A stretch of DNA of 64,000 nucleotides from Cyclospora cayetanensis. Its lineage: Eukaryota; Apicomplexa; Conoidasida; Eucoccidiorida; Eimeriidae. The notes under the pieces are model-generated. The model did not search any database. It was not told the origin of the DNA and saw only the letters and a list, made by a program, of their open reading frames with translations. Positions 1-12,440 of the stretch are shown in pieces (position 1 is the stretch's first letter; every line of letters starts with the position of its first letter). Location of the stretch: positions 1-64,000 of the forward strand of contig NW_020312044.1 of assembly GCF_002999335.1 (NCBI RefSeq), in the 5' to 3' direction. The translations under genes and the position numbers were made by a program.

Positions 1-117
1 TAAACCCTAAACCCTAAACCCTAAACCCTAAACCCTAAACCCTAAACCCTAAACCCTAAACCCTAAACCCTAAACCCTAAACCCTAAACCCTAAACCCTA
101 AACCCTAAACCCTAAAC
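1..117. repeat. Telomere, CCCTAAA array
   Basis: About 16.7 perfect head-to-tail copies of the 7-base unit CCCTAAA run from the first base and stop abruptly at 117, where the sequence becomes unique. The C-rich strand reading inward marks this as the left chromosome end. The TTTAGGG form is used by coccidia and also by plants; the rest of the window favours a coccidian. No degenerate telomere copies follow, so the junction is sharp. Confidence 0.97.
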
Positions 118-3100
118 TCTGAGGCGCTTCTTGGCCCTGTATGTTGCAGAATAATTACTTCTGCATTGAACATTACGGTTCTATGCATTGTTCTACATCA
201 CTTGGAGGCAAACGCTAGATCTGCAGTCCACATTTCATCCATTTTCTCGTTGTAATGTCTGTGGTTATCGTGAACTTCATGGGTAGTTTCAGGGAAGGCG
301 GTCGTTTCTTTCTGCCGCTTCAGAGTTGTCGTATTTTTTTCTTCGGCTCGTCCAAATAAAGGGATTTTCGCAAATCATCAATGTGCTGACATTATGCACG
401 ATGGGGTGCTCCTGGCCTCTGATGACTTGGGATTTCTGCTGATAAATGACTTCCCATCATTCCCAGTGCATAGTTATATCTGCCAACATCAGCAGGCTTC
501 ATCGTGGTACTACTCCTTCACAATTTGCTCACGTTGTCCCATATCGCAAAAACTGTGCCCGAGGCTTGCATGTTTGTATCTGTAGGGTACTAGTCCTTTC
601 ACGGTACATCAACCAGCATCTTAGTGGAAAAAAAATACTATTCATGTAGGGCCGTACACTTCTTTTTTTCCTGCAGTATAGGTAATATGGTTTGCAACAC
701 TTCCTTTTCTACTCCCTAATGTTCACACATGGGCCCTGTGGTGCTTGATGGCATACACTTTTCAACAAGGAATATCCAACTCACGCGTTCAAGTAAGTTC
801 TGCATTTTCTCACTCAGCTCCCAAATTTATTTGCCGCAGTAGTTTCTCAAGCTAATCTACGCCACTCGTGCAGGCCGTCACTACCACCACCCGCTACATC
901 CCCAATGATCATACAAGTACCAAAAACTGAGGACATGCCTAGACTTTCGCTTCTAGCATCCAAATAGCTTCTTTTTCAAAACGTACAAGGTCATATATCT
1001 GCAACTTTCTTGCGAAGGATGCAGGCCATTAGAATATGTGAAGAACAAAACGTTTTAATTTGTTTTCTTTGCTTCTCCATGCCACTCGAACCCGAGCACG
1101 CCGGCATAGTAAAAAAGGGCACTCGTGGTGCTCAAACCACAAATCACGAGCTTCAAGCATTAACAGGCATTCGCAGCATAGCTAGCCGGATGGAAAATCA
1201 GGGGCCAGCCGTTGGCTTATCAATGACTCAACAGTAGCTGACTTGTATATGCTTGAAGACATCAGCTCATAAGTTGGTATGCAAAAGCTGCACCAAACGG
1301 TTACTCCTTTATATTTTATCAACCCGCCAAGGAAAGCACCCCATTTTTATACAATTTCAAAGTTCAAGGCTTCTCCGGGAATGCATATTATATTTGTGAC
1401 CTGCAGTAGGAGGACATAGTCCCACGCCAAAGGGGATGACGATTCCTGCTTTGTAGACCAGGCACCAAGACTGCACATGGGGAATATAGGGGTGATAATG
1501 TTCAGCTTCCTTCAGCCCTTCACGAAAAACCCACACTGCCCCTGCTAGCCAACACGCTGTCTCAGAAAATCTCTGCCAAGGCAAATCTTACATACTCCAC
1601 ATAGATATCAACCACGGATAAATGATTTATTTAAAACATTTCCACGGCGTACACTCAAAGGAGCTTTCGATATCGCAATATTACTGGCTCGCGAACGGTT
1701 TGGAGGGAGGCTCCCTCAATCGCAAGTTAAACTGGTAGTGACCGTAGCATAAATAAAAATTGCTGCTATCAAAACCAAGGAAGCAGAAAATAGCATAAGA
1801 ACCTGCACAATCGCTTTGACCACATTTCATTTTTGGCGCTAGTCAACACACATTTTAGCAGAAAGGTCACCAGTAACTGCAGGCGCTCTGCTCTACATTC
1901 CACGCTCTCCTTGCCCCCACGTTCTTGAAATAGACCATTTGATTTTCGCATGTGCATCACGACCCCGTTATTTATGGGAACAGAGATATCACAAGATCTG
2001 ATGGAGCTTGCCACGTTACTCGAGGCCAACCCCATTTTTCCCTTTAGCACAGGGTGTCGCAGTCTAACTGGGGAAAGCAGGCATAATCAGCTAGCTACTC
2101 ATTGCACTAGTTTAAAAAGACCATGCATACACGCTAACAATATGGGTTTAGCCGCCAACATTGACGAAATATAAGATTCCATAATATCTTTATATCGTAG
2201 CTTGTCCTCCCATTCATCCAGCGAGTTCCTACGTTAACCAAGAGCCACGTTTCTTGTAGCACAGCCCTCAACCTCATTCCAGCAGAAGTATTAATATATT
2301 CACAAAAATTTCACTGAACAAATCGATAAACGTTTCTCCTTAGCCTGCACGAGACAGTAGCCTTAGTGCTATCTGATTCTGGAGAACAATTAGGGCTCAA
2401 CCCCGCCGGGCTGTCAACCTAAAAGACAGCTGCCCCACGCAGCTTGCAAGCACACACAGCGACAAGACTTTTAGCTTTAAATCATGCTTCACACACCCAT
2501 AGTAACAGCAGAGCCCGGTTCTCCTTTCTTATGCATTAAGGGTGATTACGGCGGCACATTCATACTAGTTGCCACAGTAGACGAAAACAGTAGTGGGGAA
2601 AATTGCATTGCATACCGTCTATGGACGCCGTTTTATACCTTACTAATAAAAATCTACTTATCTCTTGAGGTTAGATTATAAAAGGAAAAGCCACAGAAGC
2701 ATCAGATACTCCGCTAAATACCATCACTAATTCAACGAACACAGCCGCTCAGTCGAAAAATGGACGATATCGAACACAAGAAAAAATTAAGAATTGCTGT
2801 TCTCGTAATGGGGCAACGAGGTTTATCCACAGCCAAACGCTTGCGTACATGTCCTACTTTTTGCACTCACTGTGGCTGCCACTCCTTGGTATGCGGAGCT
2901 AAAACACATGTGATGTGATCCTTTGTGTGTATTATAAATAAGGGCAAGGCAGAATGCGCTGTCCGTTATACCCGACCAGTACAAAACAGACGATGAACGT
3001 CAGGAAGGGACGTGATATGGATCAACACCAGCGAATAAACACTAGTTTGCTTTATTATGTGTGCAGCTGGCGGCAATGTAAGGCAAGACACGGAAAAGTG

Positions 3101-6100
3101 TGCGAGTGCCTATGTCGACACTAAATTTTGAACTTGCCGTGACCCCGGCATCCAATACCGATTATTCTGCAAAAGCCCAATTACCTCTGAGACCTTGTGG
3201 AAAAGGTTCTCCAGAAGCAGCCTCCTGATAATGATTTTAAACAACAGGCTAGGGACGGGTTGCATGCGCAGTTGAAACTTTACGACAGAGCCGAAGGCCA
3301 AGCATAACCGCAAACAGGGCTACATATCGATACCTTGATGAGAAATTGCTCGATACCTTTATGAACAAAATCTAGTGCTCTTTGGCTGTTTCCATAGGTG
3401 CCTTACTTGAAAATGATAGTCCCTTACGAGTACTAATACACCCAATGCAGCCAGAGGAGAAACCACCAGGCTCAGACTAAGCACTAGTGCCTGCAGTCGA
3501 ACATAGGCCGTCGCATGAAATGGTCATGCTTCAAGGCCTACATTTTACTAGTTAAATTAAATGAATGCGGGAGCCATGCCTGATATTTCCAAACTCTAGG
3601 CAGTTCACTTATTTTTAACAAACTAGTGATGGGGGGAGTGCTTCTTTGCCAATCAACAACACGTGTGGCGCCATAGGGTGGCCTCCTTTTAGAATGACAT
3701 CCGATAAAGGTGGAACGATACAAAGAGGACTAGCACGCCGCTTGCCCAGGGATAACACAACAAACGCATATTTCTGATTGAGGCATTTCAAGGTATTGAA
3801 TTTCCATAGGTCAATCCCAGTGGCCGAAACACCTGCCCCAAAAAATACTCCCGTAAAAACACCACAAAAGATTTGAGGGAAGGGCTACATTTGAAGCACT
3901 ATGCACTGACGCACACACGCAAACACAAACACAAACACACACACACATACAAATCAATACCAGTAACGTGCATTGTAGTAGTATTGTAGTCTGGGAGATA
4001 CTTAGTCTCTAATCCAACTCACAGTGGTTTGAGTAGGTGATGTCTCATGCCTTTTATGTAGATACTCAGGCATTAATGCTTAGATGGCAGAATGGGAGGG
4101 TCTAGTAGGGACGACACACCAAATATGTAAGAGGCAACGCGCAGCTTACATCATGCAGTCCCTACAAGCCAGGAATGGCAGCATTTTAAGCCTTTCAAAA
4201 GTCGTTTTTGGCTACTTGTAGCAACGCCTGCAGAACCTGTAGGTTAGGAAAGTTAAGTAAAGCTTTAACTCATTCTAAAAATGCAGGGAGTCGACCCATG
4301 TGTGCATCAGAGCGTCGCGTGTGTCACAGGGACTGTGCATGACCGTGGAATGTGGGCAAATGCATGGAACAAACTCAGAGTCACACAGCTCACACTAGGC
4401 GGCTTGACCAAAGCATGACACCCATGTAGAGAGATCCCAGAAATCAGCAGTGAGAACAATCACCATGCAACGGCTGCCTTCATTGAAAGCGCTCGTCCTT
4501 CATCTTCCATAATGTGAATTGTGCACTAGTAATATTTTATTTTGTATGCTGTTCAGGGCAAATTATTCAAGTCTTTTATCAGCAGGAATTCACATACTGA
4601 GAATTGCACCGTACAGCAAAACAGACAGAAGCATTCCCTGACACAGCATACCTTGATACACCTGCCATATCTCTAAACCTCCGTGCACAACCACTTTGCT
4701 GCTCAATCAACCGCCTCCAAGCGCCACGGATTTGTCAAAATATTTATGTGAAGCTAGGTTTTCACCTTTAATCATTCAGAGTAACTGATCTGTAAACAAG
4801 CCACGCTGCACTCCAAAGAGCCACTTTGAAGGAAAATGCTTTCTCATAACGTGCAGATATACATCACAAAGTAGATGAATTCAAATGCCACAAGCTTGCG
4901 CGTGCTACCTCATTTGCTTTGACTTTTCTGTGAGCAACGAGTGCAGCCAAACTGTTTGGAGTACCCTTTCTACAGCAATTCAGTGGTGCCAGCGTCCCAT
5001 TATCGGCTACTGCCCTGCGCGCGGGCGTTCCTGTCGAGGTACCTTATTAGGTGCATCTGCAAATAGAAACAGACACGAGCTCTTACCGACGCTTGGTGCC
5101 AGTATCTTTGCAAACTGCAACATACTGACTTTAAGCAATTGCCGTCAAACGAGCAATTAATATTATTTTCCTTGTATGACAATTACGAGGATATATGACT
5201 GGCATTTTATCACTTATATACGAATAACATCAGATGCGTTTTTACTGACTGATGTTCATACTTTTATTACTGCTGTTCGCCCTCGGCATCATATACTGTA
5301 CGCATGGGTGTGGAAAGAATTTCCCTGCCATTTTTCAACAGTCCTTAACTACAGCAAAACAACAGGTCATACCAAGCAAATATATGCAAGCAACCACTTC
5401 TTAATAGAGTAGCCACGACGCGCATTGAATTCGAGGCTCTCAAAAATCTATTACCTACATCAAATACCAATGTGGGAATTATCAAGAGGGCTGTAGTTCC
5501 ACAGTTGTACATAGTACACAAGGGACTGCACATATTAAGATGATATATGAGGTGAACCGAGTTCGTAATACTCGGCAACCTATTACTCTACCTAACTGCA
5601 AAGTGACTGGGACATGCCAGGCCATTGTGCTGCTCAGACCATATTGTGGGACCTCCCAGTACCCTAAAACCAGGAAATTTCATACAAAAGGCGACCTCTT
5701 TCTTCTAACCAGAAGAGCTTCGCATTGAGCCACTCCGACTGTGTGTATCGCCGTCGACAAAAATAGACTATCCACATATCCGCCTCCAGTTTTGACCAGA
5801 TTAATTGATTCTCTTCGCATAAGGTAAAATGTGTCTGGATTTGATAATGTAACCCAACAGTCGATTGTACACTCATACAAACATCGAGGGGAAGCATGAA
5901 ATCCCGTCTTTTCGAAAGAATGCTTACTAGAAGGTTGGAGACATCAGAGCTTGCCTGTACACAAAATGGGGACTTTTGCTGTCAAGGCTTGCATGGCTCT
6001 CCCTGGCACTTGTTTTCTGGTTCATACAATGCATGTAGGTATATGGTGTCGGTCTGTTGCTTGATATGTATGGCTCTAATACTAAGAATTACTCCTGTAG

Positions 6101-8700
6101 GGTAGGAATCTATGCGATTAATTGCGTGATGGCCTGTTACCCATACACAGCCTCCGAAAAAGAACTCGCATAGGTTTGCAACTGCATACAGGTCGGCTAT
6201 ATATTTGTGGAAGGCTGCGACGCTTGCAATTAATGGTGTTCTTGCGTAAGATACCTGTAAGACGCCCATGAGGCGTATGCACCTAAACATGCTGCTGAGC
6301 TCCACACAAAGGCGCATGGCATGTTCTTGTGCAGTGCAAAGCTTTAGGTTTGACGTATGAGGGAACCACAGCCTGCTAGTAGTACTCCCATAAATAACTC
6401 CCTAGAATTCTTTAAAGTCACCTAGTGAAAATCTTGAAACGACGCCGAATGCCTAGACTTCGTGGTCTCCAAGTTCCGTAACATGTGAGTGCTGCAGCCT
6501 GGAACAGAAGACATCATCTCAAAAGCGTCTCACACATTACATCATCTACCCCGTGATTCAACAGGACCCGAATATTGATTTTGATCGTCGCTGGTTCTGG
6601 TCGGCAGAACAAAACGTTTGAGATCCTTACCGACCCGCGTGCGCATCAAGAGAAATTTCGGTCTCTTTCAGACAACTTCTGGGTGTAGAAGCACGCCACC
6701 ATAGCAGCCTGATTGGTTTTGTGATGCTTCAAAACGCTTTAGCAGCCGACAGCTCTGCGTACTCTCAATAGCAACCGGACACAGGATTTTCATTTGTTCT
6801 TTGACTTCACAAGCCTTCACTCCCTCCGTTGCTGTTGTACACCTCTACGGAGCTCGCTTCGCAAATCGCTGAGAGCAACTGGACCTTGACACTGCAAATT
6901 CTATAGGTCTATTAGACTGCAGCCAACTTACGTGCGGCGCGTACCGGTCTGTCAGCCATTCGTCAAATCTCAGTTCTTCAAGCGAGTACGTATACTATAA
7001 CAATGCGAGCTGTGCCGTAAGTAAAGGCCGCATGCTCGATTGACACTGCCTCCGCTGTGAGCAACGTGGTCGGTATTTGTCATTTTCGGAAGTGGAGTGA
7101 ACACCAACCTGATTGTGCCTGCCTCTAAGCCGCAAACTGCAACCTTGCTAGGCGCTCTCGATACAACGGCACGCGGGAAATTTTGGTTCATGCTAAGCTG
7201 CATTTGCTAATTCTCATAGACTTACCCCCTGCAAGCCGTACAGCAGTTGCTGCCAGTGCATTGTCTCTCAAAAAACTTATAATTTACTGTAAGTAATGCT
7301 TACTGAATACACCTCGTCCTACCTCTTTCATATCCTACCAACCCAGCCCTAGAATGCGTAATCGTAATCCCTTTAAGATAGGCTGGCTGCTTGTACATCT
7401 GCCAGCACATGCGTTCTTTTATAGAGGAGGGTAAGCCACTGAGTATGTTAATTGAGGGCAGAACGGACAAGAAGCTATGGGGTACATCAAACGCGGTGCA
7501 CGAGGTAGGCAAACTTGCTACATGCCATTCGTGCGTGTAGATTTGTGTTCATTTTAACGAGCTGGCACACAGCCCAGCAGGGCAAAACGCTCATTAGCCC
7601 ATATGGACAGTTGTTACAAACACATCATACCGCCAAACGTCCACCTACCACGCAACTACACCTTAACATCATCGAGAGCTAGCACCCAAACATTTTTTAG
7701 ATGATCCCCGATTGTTAAATCATGACTATCTGTCTCTGTGTCGAGCATATTACAGTGTTCACTAGATCTGCCGCTCAGACCTTTACACACCCACCAAACT
7801 CCAGACAATGAAACAGGCATTCTACTGGACTATTCCACGTGCATCCATGTTTGCGGGTAGCTACTCAATGCACACGTTGATAGGGCTCCTCCCTGACTGC
7901 AGTGCCAGTGATCACCAAGCTGGTAGTATCTCTTAAAGTAAAGCAGCAATTTTGGCACGCATTCTTTATACAAAGAAGCATTGCACGTTTTGAGCAACCC
8001 ACAGCTGCATTTGATGAGTGTGGTGAGCGCACTACATACAGGTCGTTGGGCAGCTGATCTGATGCCTACGCAACGTCTAAAACAGCTGATGAAAACCTGT
8101 ATGCAGTGCTGGATGGCAGTGCCACCGACTATGGCCCTGAGACCTGACCATGGCACTGCTATACTCTTAAACAATTGCGTGACTGTCCGGCAGAATTTCT
8201 CTTGCTAGCCTGCCCTCCATCAGCAGCTCAAGAGACAGCAGAATCCAAGTTTGGGGGCTACTTTTGTTGGCGGACGCTTTATTACAGAGAAAGTGCGCTT
8301 ACATTCTGAATGAGCGGTCGGGTAGCAGTGATATTTATTTGACGTCTGTTGGGCGCGCACTTACACTACTGCAGGCATGTTGTTGATATGGAGAGCACTA
8401 AGCAGCAAAGCACTTTGTGCTCTTTACGAGAAAATCAGTGTTTGAGCTCAAGAACTTGAATTTACTCGCTAGACGGGCTCCTGGACGTAATCCTTTGTGC
8501 CTCTTGTTTACGCCCCACGGAGGCTATGACTCCCACTTTGTTGGCCAGGCGTAACGTTGATTTGTTTCGAGCCTCTTTGTGTTTGGAAATATTTGTCTAT
8601 GATATTTGTTTGCTCAAACCTTGCTAGAGTAGTGTTCTGCACTACACTTTTATTTGTCTCGCAAGAAGCCCTCCTCGCCTGGTGGCCGTTGCGTGTTCCG
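118..8700. other. Subtelomeric stretch without recognisable genes
   Basis: No open frame starting with ATG exceeds about 110 codons here, and none has a composition or motif that I recognise. Frames are short on both strands. Apart from one CA-rich microsatellite near 3.9 kb I see no tandem structure and no copy of the long repeat that fills the right end of the window. It could still hold small exons or decayed elements that cannot be seen by eye. Confidence 0.6.
3909..3952. repeat. CA-rich microsatellite
   Basis: A run alternating CACACA with CAAACA units, interrupted by a few substitutions, within otherwise unique subtelomeric DNA. Confidence 0.8.
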
Positions 8701-8735
8701 TCAGCGGGGTCAACTGCAAGATTCCTCCAAGGGCA

Positions 8736-9068
8736 TCATCTTTCGTGTATCTTGCATGGATCATTGTAGGTTCCTGGGGCTTGTCTGTTCAGCGGCCGTC
8801 CAGGTAAAATTACTCCTTTAGAGCCTGCTTGCCTTAAAAATTTTGGTAGGTCCCTCAAGCGGCTGCGATGATACAGCCGCCTGCTCTCCTCCCATGACCC
8901 TCGCCTCTGGGAAACTGGCTGAGTCGGCTGTTGCCTGCCGGGACCTTTTAAGTTGGTTGGGCTGCCAGGCGGGGAGGGAAGCCGGCAATTTGTAAGGTTG
9001 GGTGAGTTTGCAGGTGGCTTGGTTCTCTGGCTTGCCGCGTCATTTCCGCAGATACCGAAGGAAGTCAC
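8736..9068 (-). pseudogene. Possible chromodomain tail of the retroelement
   Basis: A 110-codon minus-strand frame follows the integrase C-terminus directly. Its RRLYHRSRLRDLPKFLRQAG resembles the start of a chromodomain (IL.HR.R.....FLV.WKG). The upstream part is Pro/Ser rich, like the linker in chromoviral polyproteins. The aromatic cage residues are not clearly present, so this is a position-based suggestion. Confidence 0.35.
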
Positions 9069-10780
9069 CCTTACTCTTATCTGTCACACTGTAGTCCACT
9101 CCGTAGGTGGCTGATGCCTGCCCTGTGGTGTCCCGAATGTAGAGCCGACCAACCGCTTGCTCTTGAAACGTCGTTTGAATGTCGACTAAGCGTGCGTTCA
9201 TGCGTGCGCGCAAGAAAAAACATCGTGGCGCCTGTTTCAGGGTGCTACGGCACGGCTGTCGGCAACCGTGCGAACCCACTAGAATATCAAACTTGGTGCG
9301 CAGTAACGGGACCCAAGCTTAGAGCAGATGGACACACCCGAGAGATTGCGGGTACTAATCCACACTTCGCCACCGATAGAATACTCAACTTCCCCTAGCT
9401 CTGAATCAGCTCGAAACTTTTGCTGTCATTTCGCATGAAGTATATTAATTTAGGTCGGCTCACACAGTTGCCTGCAGAACCTGGTCATAGGGCGTGAGTG
9501 CTGGCGCGACGCCCCCAAGCATGTCGATTGGTGATGCTGTAGTATGTACTCACTGGTCACCAGTGGTAATCTATGCGACCGCAGGAGCGAGAGGCACGAT
9601 CTGACACTAGCTCTTATCGGATCAGGGAATCAAACCCCGCAGCACGTCTGTCCATGCATTCTGTTCACCGTCTCTTTGAAGGCGATGTGCGGGTGCCACC
9701 ACCTGCTTGACGTTCAAAGGCTGTCATAGACGCTCCCACATGTCAGAGAGATATCGTGAGCCCCAATTTAAAAGGACTTTTGAAACACCACGAAATCAAA
9801 ATGAGCGAGATGCGAACAATTGAACCGTATTCGCTGTTGAGCTAGCCTTGGTAGTCAAAATAAACTGTGTCGTCTTATACATCAGTGTTCTAAACGGAAG
9901 TTGATCTGTCGTTATCATCGTAGACAAGAATTCAGTGATAAATTCTAGCTTAACGTGACTGAATCGTTTAATAGCAATGCGGGGTGGCTGATGTAAGCTG
10001 CTTGGCCTTTGAATAAGTACTTTGCAGGCCCGCCACAGCACCCCCCCGTAGGCATTAAAATAAGTTCCCATAGTGCCGCGCATTTTAGAAAGGAGATTAG
10101 TGATGAGGTTTAGCTTAACGTGACTACATCATTTGCAAGCAAGACGCATGCAGGCAATGACGTGGTCATGGCTCCGGACAACGCATAGAACCTAGGTAGC
10201 GGAGAGACACGAATGCGCCACATGTAGTACGCAAATGCGCAGAGAATAAGTGATGAGGCGAAGTGCTTTCCGTGCCGGATTTAAATTAGGAATGAGCCCC
10301 TTCGCCTTTTTGCCACTCGACCACTTCGGAAGGTTCGATGAGGTCGGGCCAGTTGGATTAAGCAGCCCAAGCTTGAGCACGTATCGGGTCATCATCAAGG
10401 GACAAAGAGAGTAAGTCCTCGCGGTTCAAGGTCTGCCTTTTACCGGTATTGAGCAATCATATCCCTGCAGTTGAAAACTCCGGTGCAGGAGAACATATCG
10501 GGCTCCCGCTCTGGTGCATCGATTTGTCACACTGGCTCAGTGGGCAATTTGGACAGCGGAACTTTGAAGGGGACCGCTTGAACCGTTTAGTCAGCTGACA
10601 CCTCCACAATAGCTGCCTGACGGCCCCTATTCTCGTGCTGCTCTTCTGGCGCATCAGCGGCTGCAGTAATGCCGGTCGTCCACCCGTAGGAAGTGATGCT
10701 AGAAGTGACAAGCAGGTGCAGGGCATCTCTACTACGGGCAAAGTGTGGATGGCCGGCGAGAGCGTCCGCAGTCTAGTAGC
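9040..10780 (-). pseudogene. Integrase domain relic
   Basis: Three pieces lie in order on the minus strand. Around 10,768-10,720 is DALAGHPHFARSRDAL, like the HHCC-finger LAGH.G..KT. At 9,945-9,814 is EFITEFLST, followed 20 residues on by YKTTQFILTTKASSTANT and VQLF, matching the core DFVTGLP......VDR.SK.AHFIPT.KT.TA..TA.LF. At 9,699-9,645 is WHPHIAFKETVNRMHGQT, in the place of HPQTDGQ.ER.N. The C-terminal frame at 9,279-9,040 ends VDYSVTDKSKGDFLRYLRK, like V.F..GD.VLLS.K. Acidic catalytic residues are only partly kept and several stops intervene. Confidence 0.65.
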
Positions 10781-10835
10781 GCGTGGCTTTCATAACGTTG
10801 ATCATGAGATTCTGGAATTTGTCCAGAAAATCAAG

Positions 10836-11180
10836 CTAGTGCTCCACGTGTTTTCGTTGTGGATTAGAGGTGGTTGACTGCTGGAAGTTGGTCAATTCCT
10901 GGTGATTTGTGGCGGATAAGCCTCTGCACAGGGGAGTACGTATCCCCATGTACTCAAAGCGCTGACTAACGTCTGAGCCTCTTGGGTGGATATGAAGTAC
11001 TTCTGCAGTAAAACGTTCGTGATCTGGCTCAAGCAGCGCTCTTTTGTTGTCGCGTTCCAATACTGAGCCTTAGGCATAGCCTGATGCAATAGCTTAAAGA
11101 TGATCAGGTCTGGTGGAGTCGGGAAATTGAGCGAACCGCATACTTCGACTAGCTACGTTTCGAGTTGCTTCACAGCGGAC
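10836..11180 (-). pseudogene. RT connection / RNase H segment relic
   Basis: Downstream of the RT palm on the same strand, a frame ending near 10,892 reads IFKLLHQA...YWNATTKERCLSQI. This has the spacing of the Ty3/gypsy segment that joins RT to RNase H (L..LLKK...W......AF..LK). WGYVLPCAEAY follows where RNase H normally has its substrate-strand motifs. Catalytic residues of RNase H are not clearly preserved. The call rests on position and spacing more than on identity. Confidence 0.5.
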
Positions 11181-11443
11181 GTATGCAATGTAATTCAGGT
11201 AGTGTCATGAGCTTTGAGCAGCCATGCCACGTCGGGGAACTCGGGAACCACGAATATGCGCTATGCTCGGCAGTTTCGAAGGGCTGTTGCACCTGCGTCT
11301 CGTGTGGTGGTAGCTCTGAACAAATTGGAATTGCATTTATTCTCCTGAACCCTCAACTTCCGGCACGCCGATGGTGTAGCCGAAGTACTCGAACTCCTGC
11401 TTTGGTACCTTTTAAGCTCTGAACTCGTAATACAGAGATGTTA

Positions 11444-11944
11444 TTAGGAGGTGCTCAGCAATAGCCATACCAGATGCACGTGAGAGATTAGGTCCAGAGT
11501 ATGTAAACTGATGTCGTCAAAACGTGTAACTACTCCTTGGGCCAACACAATTTGGAAAAAAGCATTGATATTGGTTCTCGAAAAGGCGCGTGCATCTTGG
11601 ATACCGAACAACATCACCCGAAGTTCAAAGAGACGCATTACATAACAGACAACAGTGTGCTACCTGTCCACTTTTTGTGAAAACCTTATCTGGCAAACAC
11701 CGGCCTCAATGGAAAGCGTTGAAAAATTTAGAGGGGTCCCCAGCACTTCAAGGGTAGCGTGTAGCAATCGCACTGTGCAGTCCGGGTTGATCATCAGAGA
11801 TATATGTAGTCTCACCGGTACATATATTTGGTGATCTACAGGAAGCTTGGGAGGTATCCCCCTTGGACGGCAACCGGGAAAAAGACGTCTTTTGGCTCTG
11901 CGGGCTGCCAGCACCTGCGACGGCAGTTTGTAAACGTAACCCAA
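11444..11944 (-). pseudogene. Reverse transcriptase domain relic
   Basis: Two minus-strand frames (11,944-11,660 and 11,638-11,444) carry the fingers and palm of a Ty3/gypsy-type reverse transcriptase. The first contains GIPPKLPVDHQI, like the family's LPP.LP.DH.I, and then LNFSTLSIEAGVCQIRF, like FSKLDL.SGYHQIR. The DL aspartate at the catalytic position is replaced. The second has FELRVMLFGIQDARAF, matching F...VMPFGL.NAPATF, and RFDDISLHT, matching the YLDDILIFS active site with tyrosine lost but both aspartates kept. Roughly 60 residues expected between the first two blocks are missing, which suggests an internal deletion. The domain is broken but recognisable. Confidence 0.75.
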
Positions 11945-12440
11945 CTATACTCTAAAACCCAAATACGTGTGTTTCAACAGTGCACTAGGCCACACAGACG
12001 CTTTGTCGTCCTCTCCCACCGCTAGCAAAGTGGGGGTTCGCGAGTTGAGACTAGTGGACCGAGAGTACGCTGATGATCAATGAACATACAGAGCGAAACC
12101 CCCTGAAGGTGTTTAGGAAGCAGATCCGCCGTGTCATCCACAAGAACAGGTATCATGAGGAGAGAATCCAGTATCTGCGATGCCAACTAGAGCTTTACAG
12201 AGCTGGTTGGCACCTGCTGCTGTGAGGCTCGTGATACGAACGCTCTTCGGCTTGCGGTTCAACATGTAGCGCTCAGAAGGCGGTCGTGGCAAACCTAAAG
12301 CCTCCGCAATAGATATGAGAGTAGCCTGTTGGGCAAGGGCATCGTGTGCCTGATTTGCTGCGGTTTCTGAGTAAGTCCTGGAGGTGAGGTCACGCGCCTC
12401 CAGCGAACCCCTCTCGCAGCAGCATTGGCAGGTCACAGCA

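Larger units (their letters stand above)
8736..12440 (-). mobile_element. Decayed Ty3/gypsy-like LTR retrotransposon, pol region
   Basis: Minus-strand translation, read in several frames, gives degenerate versions of the Ty3/gypsy pol landmarks in the canonical order. They are a pre-RT LPP..LP.DH.I block (about 11,880-11,820), an RT FS.L....G..QIR block (about 11,740-11,668), FELRVMLFGIQDA and RFDDI (11,638-11,510), FEYFGYTIG (about 11,400-11,365), an RNase H entry (about 11,150-10,892), an integrase zinc-finger-like LAGH segment (about 10,768-10,720), an integrase core (9,945-9,814), HPHI...NRM (9,699-9,645), and a GDFLRYL tail near 9,040. Stops and frameshifts separate the pieces, so it cannot be functional. 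I found no convincing flanking LTRs. Individual motif matches are weak; the collinear order is the main support. Such chromovirus-like elements are known in Eimeria genomes. Confidence 0.75.
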
